DNA of 64,000 nucleotides, taken from NCBI GenBank assembly GCA_017550165.1, contig JAFZQH010000021.1, forward strand, positions 60,003-124,002. Direction: 5' to 3'. The notes below the pieces were generated by a model. It ran no database searches, was not told the DNA's origin, and worked only from the letters and a program-made list of their open reading frames with translations. Of this stretch, positions 29,800 to 37,285 are shown piece by piece (position 1 is the stretch's first letter; each line of letters opens with the position of its first letter). Source of the stretch: Lachnospiraceae bacterium (GTDB taxonomy: Bacteria; Bacillota; Clostridia; Lachnospirales; Lachnospiraceae). A program made the position numbers and the translations under genes.

Positions 29800-30759
29800 T
29801 TAATTTCCCAAAAGATGCTGGACACGCAGGCGTCCGGCCTCTTCCCTGACTTCTTCTTCTATGGCTGACATAAGTTTTTTGTTACGGAATACAAAGTAGC
29901 AGCAGTGGCAGGGAGAACACAGATAATCAGGTATTTCAAAACCTTTCTTTTTGGCAAGATCGATATACCATATGAAGCCGTGCCGCAGCATTACGTAGAG
30001 ATAGTCATTGGAGGTTATCATCCTTTCCGTATCCTTTATCTCCACTTCACTTGCCTTTCCCAGATTAGTGGGAGGGATCTCTCGACAGAACTGGGAACAG
30101 CACATGTAGTAATTACCATCAAAATTAAGCTGCAAAAGACCCATAAAAGTACATTTAGCTTCTTTTGTTTCAAAGAACCGAATGTACTTGTCCTCGGAAA
30201 AACTCTCCATTGCCTTTCCTATGGGAAGCATGGGGTGTGGTGTCAGTGCGGTAAGGTAGATCTCGGGGCGGAGAGCTTCCGTATAGGTTATAAGATCCTG
30301 GGAATCTACCGTCTCCATAATGGAGAGACTGGACTGCATCCCGCATTCGTATGTAAGCCGCAGGGCTGCCCGAAGAACATCTACGGGTACATAAGCCTGA
30401 TGGTAGCTGTCTGCTGAAAAAGACAGATATTCTACCCCTGCCTCTCTAAGGGCAAGAAGTTTCTCTCTGGCAAGCTTCTCATTTTTGGCCCAGAAACCGT
30501 TGGTATTGATGGTAATACGAAGACCCAGTTCTTTACCGTATGCCGAGCATTCAAGGAGCTGATCATAGTAAAGGAAGGGCTCTCCGCCTGTAAAACCCAC
30601 GGATTTGAACGCGCCTGTTTCAGCGGCCTGGCGAATGGATGATTTGATCTGCTCAGTACTGAGATGGGTCTTTTTCTTTGGGGAACATCCAAAACAGCAC
30701 ATATCACATGCTGCGCTGCATCTGTTAGTCATACAGACCGCGAGTTTGGAAAACATCAT
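29800..30759 (-). CDS. Radical SAM enzyme B of the Nif11 peptide cassette
   Basis: 319 residues. The [4Fe-4S]-SAM site is in CSAACDMCCFGCS (CxxxCxxC with extra cysteines), followed by GFTGGEPFL and TINTNGFW. SFSADSYHQAYVP lies mid-protein and is shared in form with its neighbour. The C-terminal part has more cysteines (FDGNYYMCCSQFC, CSPCHCC), fitting a SPASM-like region that binds auxiliary clusters. It overlaps the upstream paralogue by 4 bases (ATGA), so the pair is coupled. It is expected to modify the Nif11 precursors; the CCFxCS motif reminds me of YydG-type peptide epimerases, but that is only a suggestion. Confidence 0.85.
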   Translation of the reverse strand: MMFSKLAVCMTNRCSAACDMCCFGCSPKKKTHLSTEQIKSSIRQAAETGAFKSVGFTGGEPFLYYDQLLECSAYGKELGLRITINTNGFWAKNEKLAREKLLALREAGVEYLSFSADSYHQAYVPVDVLRAALRLTYECGMQSSLSIMETVDSQDLITYTEALRPEIYLTALTPHPMLPIGKAMESFSEDKYIRFFETKEAKCTFMGLLQLNFDGNYYMCCSQFCREIPPTNLGKASEVEIKDTERMITSNDYLYVMLRHGFIWYIDLAKKKGFEIPDYLCSPCHCCYFVFRNKKLMSAIEEEVREEAGRLRVQHLLGN

Positions 30760-31715
30760 TCTACGTTCGCCTCCTTCATAAGTGATCTGACAAGCATTCT
30801 GCCGTACAGGTCCTTAACGGCAGGGAGCATTTTCTTCATGTTCTCCTCGGTACCGAAAAGGGCACGGCAGAAGTCACAGGAACAGCCCACCTCTTTTGGG
30901 ACGGAAATGCCGAGACTCTCTGCTGTTTCAAGGAGGCAGTTGAATCTTTCGCTGTTCATCAGTGTCTCACAGATCATGGCCACATCACTTTTTTTGATCA
31001 GTTCCGCCAGGTCCGAATCAAGGGCATTGCCAAGCTTAATGGCGGAGTCAAAGGACTGATGCCGGCAGCAGGGATATACGTCTCCGTTGTACATTACAGA
31101 CAGGATCCCTTCGTAGAGACAAACGATATTGGTCCTGTCGGAAAAGGTAAAGAACATTTCTTCAGGAAGATTCTTAGCGCGGCCTACCCTGTATGCCGGA
31201 TACAGATTGTATTCTTTTGTGAGGACCTTCTTGCCCAGGCTTTTTAAGAATCTTCCGGCACCGTCTTCTCCCGTCATATCTGCAACGGCAATGGTACAGT
31301 CAATCCTTCGGCCATACACGTGCGAGACTGCATGGAAGAAATCATCTTCCGGAATAAACTGCTGATGAAACTTATCATATGAAAAGGAAATGGATTTGGG
31401 AGAGAGCTCTTTCAGATAATCAACTATCCGATCGTCGTCCCAGGAACCCCAGAATCCGTTGGTGGCTATGTTAACGTCCAGATCCTCTTCTTTTGCGATC
31501 CTGGTTCCCTGAAGGAGAAGGTCGGGAAAGAGGAAAGGTTCACCGCCGCTGAATCCTATCTTTTTGATACCGATTTTTTTAGCCTCACGTATGATCCTCT
31601 CCATAAAAGAGGGATCCATTACATTATCATTATCCGGGCAGCAGGAGAGACCGCAGAATTCACATTCCGCCGTACATTTATCGGTAATGGAAAGACATAT
31701 GGTTTTATAATGCAT
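30756..31715 (-). CDS. Radical SAM enzyme A of the Nif11 peptide cassette
   Basis: 319 residues, the same length as and clearly paralogous to the next gene. Cluster motif CTAECEFCGLSCC at residues 14-26, then GFSGGEPFLFP, NIATNGFWG and SFSYDKFHQQFIP. The C-terminal half carries VMYNGDVYPCCRH, LGNA and CSCDFC, a SPASM-type pattern. GGAGC precedes the ATG. Probable peptide-modifying enzyme; which residues of which precursor it alters cannot be read from sequence. Confidence 0.85.
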   Translation of the reverse strand: MHYKTICLSITDKCTAECEFCGLSCCPDNDNVMDPSFMERIIREAKKIGIKKIGFSGGEPFLFPDLLLQGTRIAKEEDLDVNIATNGFWGSWDDDRIVDYLKELSPKSISFSYDKFHQQFIPEDDFFHAVSHVYGRRIDCTIAVADMTGEDGAGRFLKSLGKKVLTKEYNLYPAYRVGRAKNLPEEMFFTFSDRTNIVCLYEGILSVMYNGDVYPCCRHQSFDSAIKLGNALDSDLAELIKKSDVAMICETLMNSERFNCLLETAESLGISVPKEVGCSCDFCRALFGTEENMKKMLPAVKDLYGRMLVRSLMKEANVE

Positions 31716-31744
31716 TTTTTTGCTCCTTATATTAATGGGTAGAT

Positions 31745-33406
31745 TTATAACAGATCTTTTCGGCTTTCTATGCCTAACTTGCGATATATGGTCTTTAATG
31801 AGGCTTTGACGGTGTTCTCGCTTATATTAAGCCGGGAGGCGACTTCCTTGTTACTGAGCCCCTTCCCCACATATTCAGCGATCTCACTTTCTCTCACGGT
31901 AAGGCTTCTGTTCTTGTCAATAAAGTGACCTTCGTGATTCTTCTTGATGGCGCGTCTGTATATGGCAGCCTTTTCAAGGAATTCCTCTTTCTTATCGGCA
32001 GACTTTTTTGTTTTACCGTACTTTTCTATGTTGGGGAACATATAACTGAAGAATATGGCCGGAAGCAGTACGTTGTTTTTCCAGACCTGATCCATGGCAA
32101 GGGAGAGGTGTTCTTCTGCCTCCATTTCAAAACCTATGGCTTTATAGGAAGCTCCCAGTAAGAATTCCCTGTAGGCCAGATCATAGTCGGAAAATGCCAA
32201 CCCCCCTTCGATAAGAGAGATAAGCCTGTGGTATTCCCCCTTCATCCACAGGGCTACCGCACAGGACAGACCGGTTATTCCCACATGACCGTTTAAGCTC
32301 CTGTTTACGAAGCAGGAGATAAGCTCCTTTTCCTCCTCAAACCATTTGTCACCCAGGAATATTCGAAGCTGGATGCTCCCGATAAGGATGCGGTAAGCAC
32401 TTTCAGGGGCGTTCTCCCGTACACGGAGCCAAAAAGCTTCCTTAAGAATATCAAATGATGATTTGGCTTTTCCCCGGAGGGAAAGAAGGATGGCACGGCA
32501 GTAGACGAGAGAATCTGCCTCAGGTGAGAAGCCTGAAACCCGAAATTCTTCTTTTGCCAACTCCAGTTCGGCGTCATTTAGCTCATAGGCATCGATCAAA
32601 CCTCTTATCCTTAAAAGTCCTGCATCATCAAAAAGGCTTATGGTTTCGCCGGTATCTGTATCCGTACCGTGAAAGGACAGGAGGTCAGTTCTGCCGCAAA
32701 GTCTCTTGATCTCAGAGGAGGTCTCCTCCATAGACTGGTAGGACAATTCCTTCCCCTGATGCTTGATCTCTTCATACAGTGCCTTTACGACAGGCATCCA
32801 ACCCTCGCTCATGAGGTAAAACCACTGGGCCTCTTCCGTACCGAGACTGATCCCTTTTCGCATAAAGGCACTGCCAATCTCCCTGGGCTCAAGCAGAAAA
32901 TAATCTTCTGAGATAAAATTGGTGGAATCATCCAGGTACTTTTTTTTGCAAAGCCCGCCACACTGTCTCAGGATAAGGATTATATGAAAACCCGGGACTC
33001 TCTGGTTGGTGAGGTAAAAGAGAAATTCAAACAGCTCTGAAGGGGAGTCCTCTCCCATATATTCGAGCACATAGGAGATCTGCTCTCCGGCGATCTTCTT
33101 TCTTATGATCAGGGACAATGCCACTGCGCAATCAGACGGGGACATATTCTCCGGGTCATCTGAACAGAAGGAGGACAGATTGTCACGGTCAATGTCAAAA
33201 TAATCCATGAACTCCCGGATATATACTGAAAAAGGCTTTTCCTTAATAACATGCCAGATAACGTTATGGTTCTTTATGGCAAGGTATTTTTGGATGGCAA
33301 AGGTTTTCCCTACTCCTTCGCCGCCGCATACCATGGTAAAGGGATATTTGAATATGGCATTGAGTTTGTCAGTCAGACGCTGGTTAAAGAAGATGAACTC
33401 TTCCAC
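31745..33406 (-). CDS. LuxR-family ATP-binding regulator (MalT/LAL-like)
   Basis: 553 residues, GTG start at 33406 with GGGGGGA seven bases upstream. Walker A GGEGVGKT at residues 28-35; a hydrophobic strand FHIILILRQCG follows as likely Walker B/sensor. The middle has helical repeats as in MalT-type sensors. The last 55 residues are a LuxR HTH (LTVRESEIAEYVGKGLSNKE...SRLNISENTVKASL). It has its own promoter and a palindrome there, and lies inside the cassette, so it is the probable activator of the peptide genes. Effector unknown. Confidence 0.88.
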   Translation of the reverse strand: MEEFIFFNQRLTDKLNAIFKYPFTMVCGGEGVGKTFAIQKYLAIKNHNVIWHVIKEKPFSVYIREFMDYFDIDRDNLSSFCSDDPENMSPSDCAVALSLIIRKKIAGEQISYVLEYMGEDSPSELFEFLFYLTNQRVPGFHIILILRQCGGLCKKKYLDDSTNFISEDYFLLEPREIGSAFMRKGISLGTEEAQWFYLMSEGWMPVVKALYEEIKHQGKELSYQSMEETSSEIKRLCGRTDLLSFHGTDTDTGETISLFDDAGLLRIRGLIDAYELNDAELELAKEEFRVSGFSPEADSLVYCRAILLSLRGKAKSSFDILKEAFWLRVRENAPESAYRILIGSIQLRIFLGDKWFEEEKELISCFVNRSLNGHVGITGLSCAVALWMKGEYHRLISLIEGGLAFSDYDLAYREFLLGASYKAIGFEMEAEEHLSLAMDQVWKNNVLLPAIFFSYMFPNIEKYGKTKKSADKKEEFLEKAAIYRRAIKKNHEGHFIDKNRSLTVRESEIAEYVGKGLSNKEVASRLNISENTVKASLKTIYRKLGIESRKDLL

Positions 33407-33423
33407 GATGGTCCCCCCATTCC

Positions 33424-33473
33424 CAAGATAGTATCTTGAGAAGAATTATATCATAATTTTACCGTTCGGTCAG
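33424..33473 (-). promoter_or_regulatory. Internal promoter of the regulator gene with start-site palindrome
   Basis: On the minus strand CTGACC (33473-33468), 17 bases, TATAAT (33450-33445). The -35 overlaps the last codons and stop of precursor 1. Just after the -10 lies CAAGATAGTATCTTG (33424-33438), a perfect palindrome around a central base, well placed for autoregulation. Confidence 0.55.
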
Positions 33474-33724
33474 TCGCAAATGACAATGTTGGTATTGGAA
33501 GCGTAAACACAATCAAACGAAGAGGTGCCGATAAACTTACCTCCGGCAGCAGAAGCCAGCTCTTCGGGGAGCAGTTCGGTATTGTTCTTTACGTCATCCT
33601 CGGTAAAAATATAGCCTTCCCTGGCGGCTGCTTCAATGAGGGCCGGAAGGTCTTTGCAATCTTTAAACTTCCCGGCAAAGGATTTGTCGTTAATTACTTT
33701 CTTTTTGAAATCAATATAATTCAT
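33470..33724 (-). CDS. Nif11-type RiPP precursor peptide 1 (two-Cys core)
   Basis: 84 residues. A 62-residue leader (MNYIDFKKKVINDKSF..., ending ELASAAGG) matches Nif11/NHLP leaders, with the EGYIFTEDDV segment. The 22-residue core after GG begins KFIGTSSF and ends NTNIVICD. It has two cysteines (core positions 10 and 21), unlike the other two cores. RBS GGAGG five to nine bases before the ATG. Third precursor in transcription order. Confidence 0.9.
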   Translation of the reverse strand: MNYIDFKKKVINDKSFAGKFKDCKDLPALIEAAAREGYIFTEDDVKNNTELLPEELASAAGGKFIGTSSFDCVYASNTNIVICD

Positions 33725-33752
33725 CTGTTACCTCCATAAGATCATTAATTGC

Positions 33753-33780
33753 TCAGAGACAGGACGAACCCTGCCTCTGA
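33753..33780 (-). other. Intercistronic RNA hairpin between precursors 2 and 1
   Basis: TCAGAGGCAGG and CCTGTCTCTGA (minus strand) form an 11-bp stem with one G-U pair and no T-run. It is more likely an mRNA stability or processing element than a terminator. Confidence 0.5.
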
Positions 33781-33807
33781 ACATATAGGAAAAAAAGTTG
33801 ATCTGCA

Positions 33808-34059
33808 TTAATGCCTGTCGACGATCACGTAGGTAGGTATAACAAAATAAGAACTGGGGTCAACGATACGAACGCCGCCGGCAGCAGAAGCCATTTCCTC
33901 CGGGAGCAGTTCGGTATTATTCTTTACGTCTTCTTCAGTAAAAACAAAACCTTCTTTGGCGGCTGCTTCAATGAGGGCCGGGAGATCCTTGCAGTCTTTA
34001 AATTTCTCGGCAAAGGATTGGTCATTAAGAACTTTCTTTTTGAAATCAATATAATTCAT
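33808..34059 (-). CDS. Nif11-type RiPP precursor peptide 2
   Basis: 83 residues. The 62-residue leader differs from that of peptide 1 at only about eight positions and ends EEMASAAGG. The 21-residue core begins VRIVDPSSYF and ends TYVIVDRH; it has no cysteine but contains SSY and a VIV triplet. AAAGGAGG precedes the ATG. Confidence 0.9.
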   Translation of the reverse strand: MNYIDFKKKVLNDQSFAEKFKDCKDLPALIEAAAKEGFVFTEEDVKNNTELLPEEMASAAGGVRIVDPSSYFVIPTYVIVDRH

Positions 34060-34083
34060 CAGATGCCTCCTTTTGAAGATAAA

Positions 34084-34137
34084 AGAGGGGCCGGAACATT
34101 CCGACCCCTCTGATCCGAAAGGCCTTGACGGGCCTTT
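34084..34137. terminator. Terminator between precursors 3 and 2, plus opposing hairpin
   Basis: On the minus strand AGAGGGG and CCCCTCT with inner CGGAA/TTCCG form a strong stem followed by TTTAT (34111-34081), a terminator directly after the precursor 3 gene. Next to it AAAGGCC/GGCCTTTTT (34118-34139) reads as a terminator only on the plus strand, blocking antisense entry. Precursor 3 should therefore exceed the downstream genes in transcript level. Confidence 0.7.
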
Positions 34138-34151
34138 TTGACTGTTATAAA

Positions 34152-34394
34152 TTACGGATTAACGATAACCTTATCGGTTACAAACCAGTTAGAATGAGCT
34201 ATTGTCTTTCCGCCTGCAGCTAACTCAAGCTCTTCGGGAAGAAGATCAGTGTTGTTCTTGATATCGTCTTCTGTGAAGTTGTAGCCTTCCTTAGCAGCAG
34301 CTGCGATAAGAGAAGCGGGATCCTTGCAATCTTTGAACTTAGATGCAAATGCGCTGTCAGTAACTACTTTCTTTCTGAAATCAACATAATTCAT
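34152..34394 (-). CDS. Nif11-type RiPP precursor peptide 3 (first transcribed)
   Basis: 80 residues. The 62-residue leader (MNYVDFRKKVVTDSAF..., ending ELELAAGG) is more diverged than the other two. The 18-residue core is KTIAHSNWFVTDKVIVNP, with no cysteine. It shares with the other cores an isoleucine at position 3, S-(S/N)-aromatic, and a C-terminal VIV-like triplet. AGGAGG eight bases before ATG. Directly downstream of the main promoter region and followed by a terminator. Confidence 0.92.
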   Translation of the reverse strand: MNYVDFRKKVVTDSAFASKFKDCKDPASLIAAAAKEGYNFTEDDIKNNTDLLPEELELAAGGKTIAHSNWFVTDKVIVNP

Positions 34395-34441
34395 AAAAAA
34401 TACCTCCTGATAAAATGAGTTGATTTGTTTCTACCTTTCGT

Positions 34442-34547
34442 ATTGTAGATTGCAAAAAGGCAATATTCCACTACCTGTTTTCGGAAAAAAGTGGGTAGTT
34501 GGTATGGACCAAATAGGGTAGGTAGAGGGTAGGTTGAGGGTGGATTA
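34442..34547 (-). promoter_or_regulatory. Main peptide-cassette promoter with phased GGGTAGG repeats
   Basis: The candidate -10 on the minus strand is TACAAT (34447-34442); its -35 (around 34465-34470) is poor, as for an activated promoter. Upstream, plus-strand copies of GGGTAGTT or GGGTAGGT begin at 34493, 34516 and 34527, and GGGTGG begins at 34538. Spacing is 23, 11 and 11 bases, i.e. in helical phase. TTGC-N6-GCAA (34450-34463) lies between. The LuxR-type regulator is the obvious candidate binder (inference). Confidence 0.55.
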
Positions 34548-34569
34548 TAGGTATTATTGAAGATTATTC

Positions 34570-34598
34570 TTGCATAGTTATAGTTTCTGTGTTAATAT
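34570..34598 (+). promoter_or_regulatory. Promoter of rplS
   Basis: TTGCAT (34570-34575), 17 bases, TAATAT (34593-34598). It diverges from the peptide-cassette promoter. Because trmD is now far away and ended by a terminator, rplS depends on this promoter; the leader is about 95 bases. Confidence 0.65.
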
Positions 34599-34697
34599 AT
34601 TTACCCGTGAGACGTAGTGAAAGCAGATGAAATCGGTCCTCTGATATATAAGGTATTATGAACGATGAAGCGGCTTTAGTTTTAAGGAGGATTAACA

Positions 34698-35042
34698 ATG
34701 AATCAGATCATTAAGAAGATTGAAGATGAGCAGTTAAGAGAAGTTGCTGCATTCAACATCGGTGATACCGTAAGAGTACACAACAAGATCAAAGAGGGTA
34801 ACCGCGAGAGGATCCAGGTCTTCGAGGGTATCGTGATCAAGAGACAGGGCGGCGGTAACCGCGAGACATTTACCGTTCGCAAGAATTCCAACGGAGTAGG
34901 TGTTGAGAAGACATGGCCCGTACATACACCTCTTATTGAGAAGATCGAAGTAGTTAGAAAAGGTAAAGTCAGAAGAGCTAAGTTATTCTACCTGAGAGAG
35001 AGAGTAGGTAAGAAGGCTAAAGTAAAAGAACTGATCAGATAG
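34698..35042 (+). CDS. rplS: 50S ribosomal protein L19
   Basis: 114 residues starting [15 protein letters not shown], with [41 protein letters not shown] and [20 protein letters not shown], the full L19 signature. Strong AAGGAGG before ATG. Separated from trmD by the inserted minus-strand cassette. Confidence 0.98.
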   Translation: MNQIIKKIEDEQLREVAAFNIGDTVRVHNKIKEGNRERIQVFEGIVIKRQGGGNRETFTVRKNSNGVGVEKTWPVHTPLIEKIEVVRKGKVRRAKLFYLRERVGKKAKVKELIR

Positions 35043-35055
35043 TACATGTCAACTT

Positions 35056-35086
35056 AAGGATTGGATGGATTCCAATCCTTTTTTTC
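35056..35086 (+). terminator. Intrinsic terminator after rplS
   Basis: AAGGATTGGA (35056-35065) pairs with TCCAATCCTT (35071-35080), followed by TTTTT. Confidence 0.88.
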
Positions 35087-35115
35087 TCTGTCGGTTTTGA
35101 TCTTGAGGAGTTTCC

Positions 35116-35685
35116 ATGAGTGAACTGAGGTTTTACAAACACAGACGTCATATTAGCAGGAAGACCGGGATGAAATATCTTATTATCGCGCTGATCGGTA
35201 TCGGAGTGGCAGTGCTTGCAGTGGCACTGACGTTGGCCTTCGGCAAGATGGAGATAATGAATGATACCTCAATGCAGCCTACCATCGATCATTCGGAGCA
35301 TCTGCTGGTGGATAGGGTAAGGTATCTTATTTTCAGCCCGGGCAGAAATGATATCATAGCATTTGCACCCAATAAAGGTGAGCGGTCCAATGTATATATC
35401 CGTCGCATCATAGGAATGCCGGGAGATACTGTTCTGATAAAAGACGGGAGGTTATATATCAACGGGGAGTTGTATGAGGATGAGTTTTCAAAAGAAGTGA
35501 TCAAAAACCCGGGTATCGCTGATGATGAGATAAAAGTGGGGGAAGATGAATACTTTGTTCTCGGGGATAACAGGAACTTAAGTGAGGACAGCAGATCTGA
35601 GATAATCGGTAATGTTATGAGGATGGAGATCATAGGGAAAGTCTGGTTTAGAACAGCCCCCTTTAATAAAGCAGGTTTTATTTAA
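35116..35685 (+). CDS. Signal peptidase I homologue lacking the catalytic lysine
   Basis: 189 residues with one N-terminal membrane helix (about 20-42). The nucleophile region NDTSMQPT places Ser52 normally, and the LGDNRNLSEDSRS box is present. The lysine of the Ser/Lys dyad, expected in (Y/F)IKR(I/V)IG, is replaced: the sequence reads YIRRIIGMPGD with Arg96 (codon CGT). The second lepB at 36.6 kb has the normal FIKRVIG. It may be inactive, regulatory or use another base. A degraded gene is unlikely because everything else is intact. Confidence 0.85.
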   Translation: MSELRFYKHRRHISRKTGMKYLIIALIGIGVAVLAVALTLAFGKMEIMNDTSMQPTIDHSEHLLVDRVRYLIFSPGRNDIIAFAPNKGERSNVYIRRIIGMPGDTVLIKDGRLYINGELYEDEFSKEVIKNPGIADDEIKVGEDEYFVLGDNRNLSEDSRSEIIGNVMRMEIIGKVWFRTAPFNKAGFI

Positions 35686-35701
35686 TGCAGGGAGAAAGCA
35701 C

Positions 35702-36568
35702 ATGAGTGAGGAGAATCGTTCTAATGCCATTAACTGGTATCCGGGTCACATGACCAAGGCCATGAGGCAGATGAAGGAAGACATCAAACTAATAGATCTG
35801 ATAATTGAATTACTTGATGCCAGGCTGCCTATGTCCAGTAAGAACCCGGATATTGAAAAGCTGAGCAATAATAAATCAAGAATTATCATCCTTAATAAAA
35901 AAGACCTGGCCGATCCCGAAGCCACAAAAAAGTGGGAGACATATTTCAAGGACAAAGGATATTATGTGGTGGGAATGGATTCCCGAAAGAATTCAGGCAT
36001 GAGTGAGATCAATAAAGTGATATCCGAAGCCTGCAGTGCTAAGATAGAAAGAGACAGAAGACGAGGCATTAAGAACAGGCCGGTACGTACCATGGTGGTA
36101 GGGATCCCCAATGTAGGTAAATCAACCTTTATCAATTCATATGCCGGGAAGGCGTGTGCCAAAACAGGCAATAAGCCCGGGGTAACTAAGGGAAAGCAGT
36201 GGATAAGGCTCAGTAAGACATTGGAGCTTTTAGATACTCCCGGGGTCCTCTGGCCTAAGTTTGAAGACGAAGACACCGGCATCAGGCTTGCCATAGCAGG
36301 TTCGATTAATGATAATATCCTTAATAAGGATGAACTTGCAGGGAAAGCATTAGACTTTATATTGGAGAATTATCCGGGTCTTGCAGGTGCTTATTACGAT
36401 GTCGAGGAAACCGGTGATATTTATAAGGTGATCGCTTCCATAGCAGGGAAGCGCCACTGCCTGAAAAAGGGAGGAGAGCCTGACACGGCTAAGGCCGCCG
36501 GGCTTATCCTTGACGACTTCAGGTCAGGAAGGCTGGGGAAAATAACTCTTGAAATTCCCCCTGTATAA
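35702..36568 (+). CDS. rbgA: Ribosome biogenesis GTPase RbgA (YlqF)
   Basis: 288 residues with circularly permuted GTPase motifs: G4 NKKDLAD near residue 62, then G1 GIPNVGKSTFIN, then G3 DTPG. Starts INWYPGHMTKAMRQMKE, the YlqF signature. Acts in late 50S assembly. Lies between the two signal peptidase genes and upstream of rnhB, as in many Firmicutes. Confidence 0.96.
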   Translation: MSEENRSNAINWYPGHMTKAMRQMKEDIKLIDLIIELLDARLPMSSKNPDIEKLSNNKSRIIILNKKDLADPEATKKWETYFKDKGYYVVGMDSRKNSGMSEINKVISEACSAKIERDRRRGIKNRPVRTMVVGIPNVGKSTFINSYAGKACAKTGNKPGVTKGKQWIRLSKTLELLDTPGVLWPKFEDEDTGIRLAIAGSINDNILNKDELAGKALDFILENYPGLAGAYYDVEETGDIYKVIASIAGKRHCLKKGGEPDTAKAAGLILDDFRSGRLGKITLEIPPV

Positions 36569-36639
36569 GGTTAAACTTTACGGTGTGGGCACTCGGGCCC
36601 GCTTATAATGTTCATTTTAGATACAGAAAGGCTTATCTG

Positions 36640-37275
36640 ATGGAGAATCAGGATAGGGAGACAGAGAAGATACATAAAGAGAATAGGGAAACGGACGCGC
36701 CGAAGCGTATGAAGGATATGAACCCGGAAGAAAAGAAGGCTTATATCAAGAGTGAGGTATTAAGCTATGTTCTTTATCTTCTGATAGCAGTAGTGATCAC
36801 CATTTTCCTTCTTAATTTTGTGGGACAGAGAATGGTGGTAAACGGCCCCTCCATGGAGAATACTCTTCACGACGGAGAGAGCCTTATAGTAGACAAGCTT
36901 TCATACCGGTTCTCGGACCCCAAGCGGTTTGACATAGTAGTATTCCCATACAAATATGAGGAGAATACCCTGTTTATCAAGAGGGTTATAGGACTTCCGG
37001 GAGAGACTGTAAGGATCGATCATTTCGGCAAGATATATATTAACGGAGAAGTATTGGAGGAGAATTACGGCAGGGAGACCATCTTAAGCCCGGGCAGAGC
37101 AGTTGAAGAGATCACACTGGGCAGTGATGAGTATTTTGTGCTGGGAGATAACCGCAATAACAGTACTGACAGCAGAGACCCGTTTGTAGGCAATATTAAG
37201 AAATCCGAGTTTGTGGGCAGAGCTTTTCTGCGGATATGGCCGCTGGATAAATTCGGGTTTATCAGGCATCAATAG
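36640..37275 (+). CDS. lepB: Signal peptidase I
   Basis: The ATG at 36640 (AGAAAGG nine bases upstream) gives 211 residues. A charged cytoplasmic N-terminal tail precedes one membrane helix (about 40-62). The dyad is intact: Ser71 in NGPSMENTL and Lys114 in FIKRVIGLPGE; the box LGDNRNNSTDSRD follows. Removes signal peptides of secreted proteins such as those at 2.7-7.2 kb. Confidence 0.95.
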   Translation: MENQDRETEKIHKENRETDAPKRMKDMNPEEKKAYIKSEVLSYVLYLLIAVVITIFLLNFVGQRMVVNGPSMENTLHDGESLIVDKLSYRFSDPKRFDIVVFPYKYEENTLFIKRVIGLPGETVRIDHFGKIYINGEVLEENYGRETILSPGRAVEEITLGSDEYFVLGDNRNNSTDSRDPFVGNIKKSEFVGRAFLRIWPLDKFGFIRHQ

Positions 37276-37285
37276 GTAAAGGGAT

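Noticed and set aside
24722..34697. Phage or transposon insertion carrying the peptide cassette
   Set aside because: No integrase, transposase, terminal repeats or target duplication could be found at either edge.
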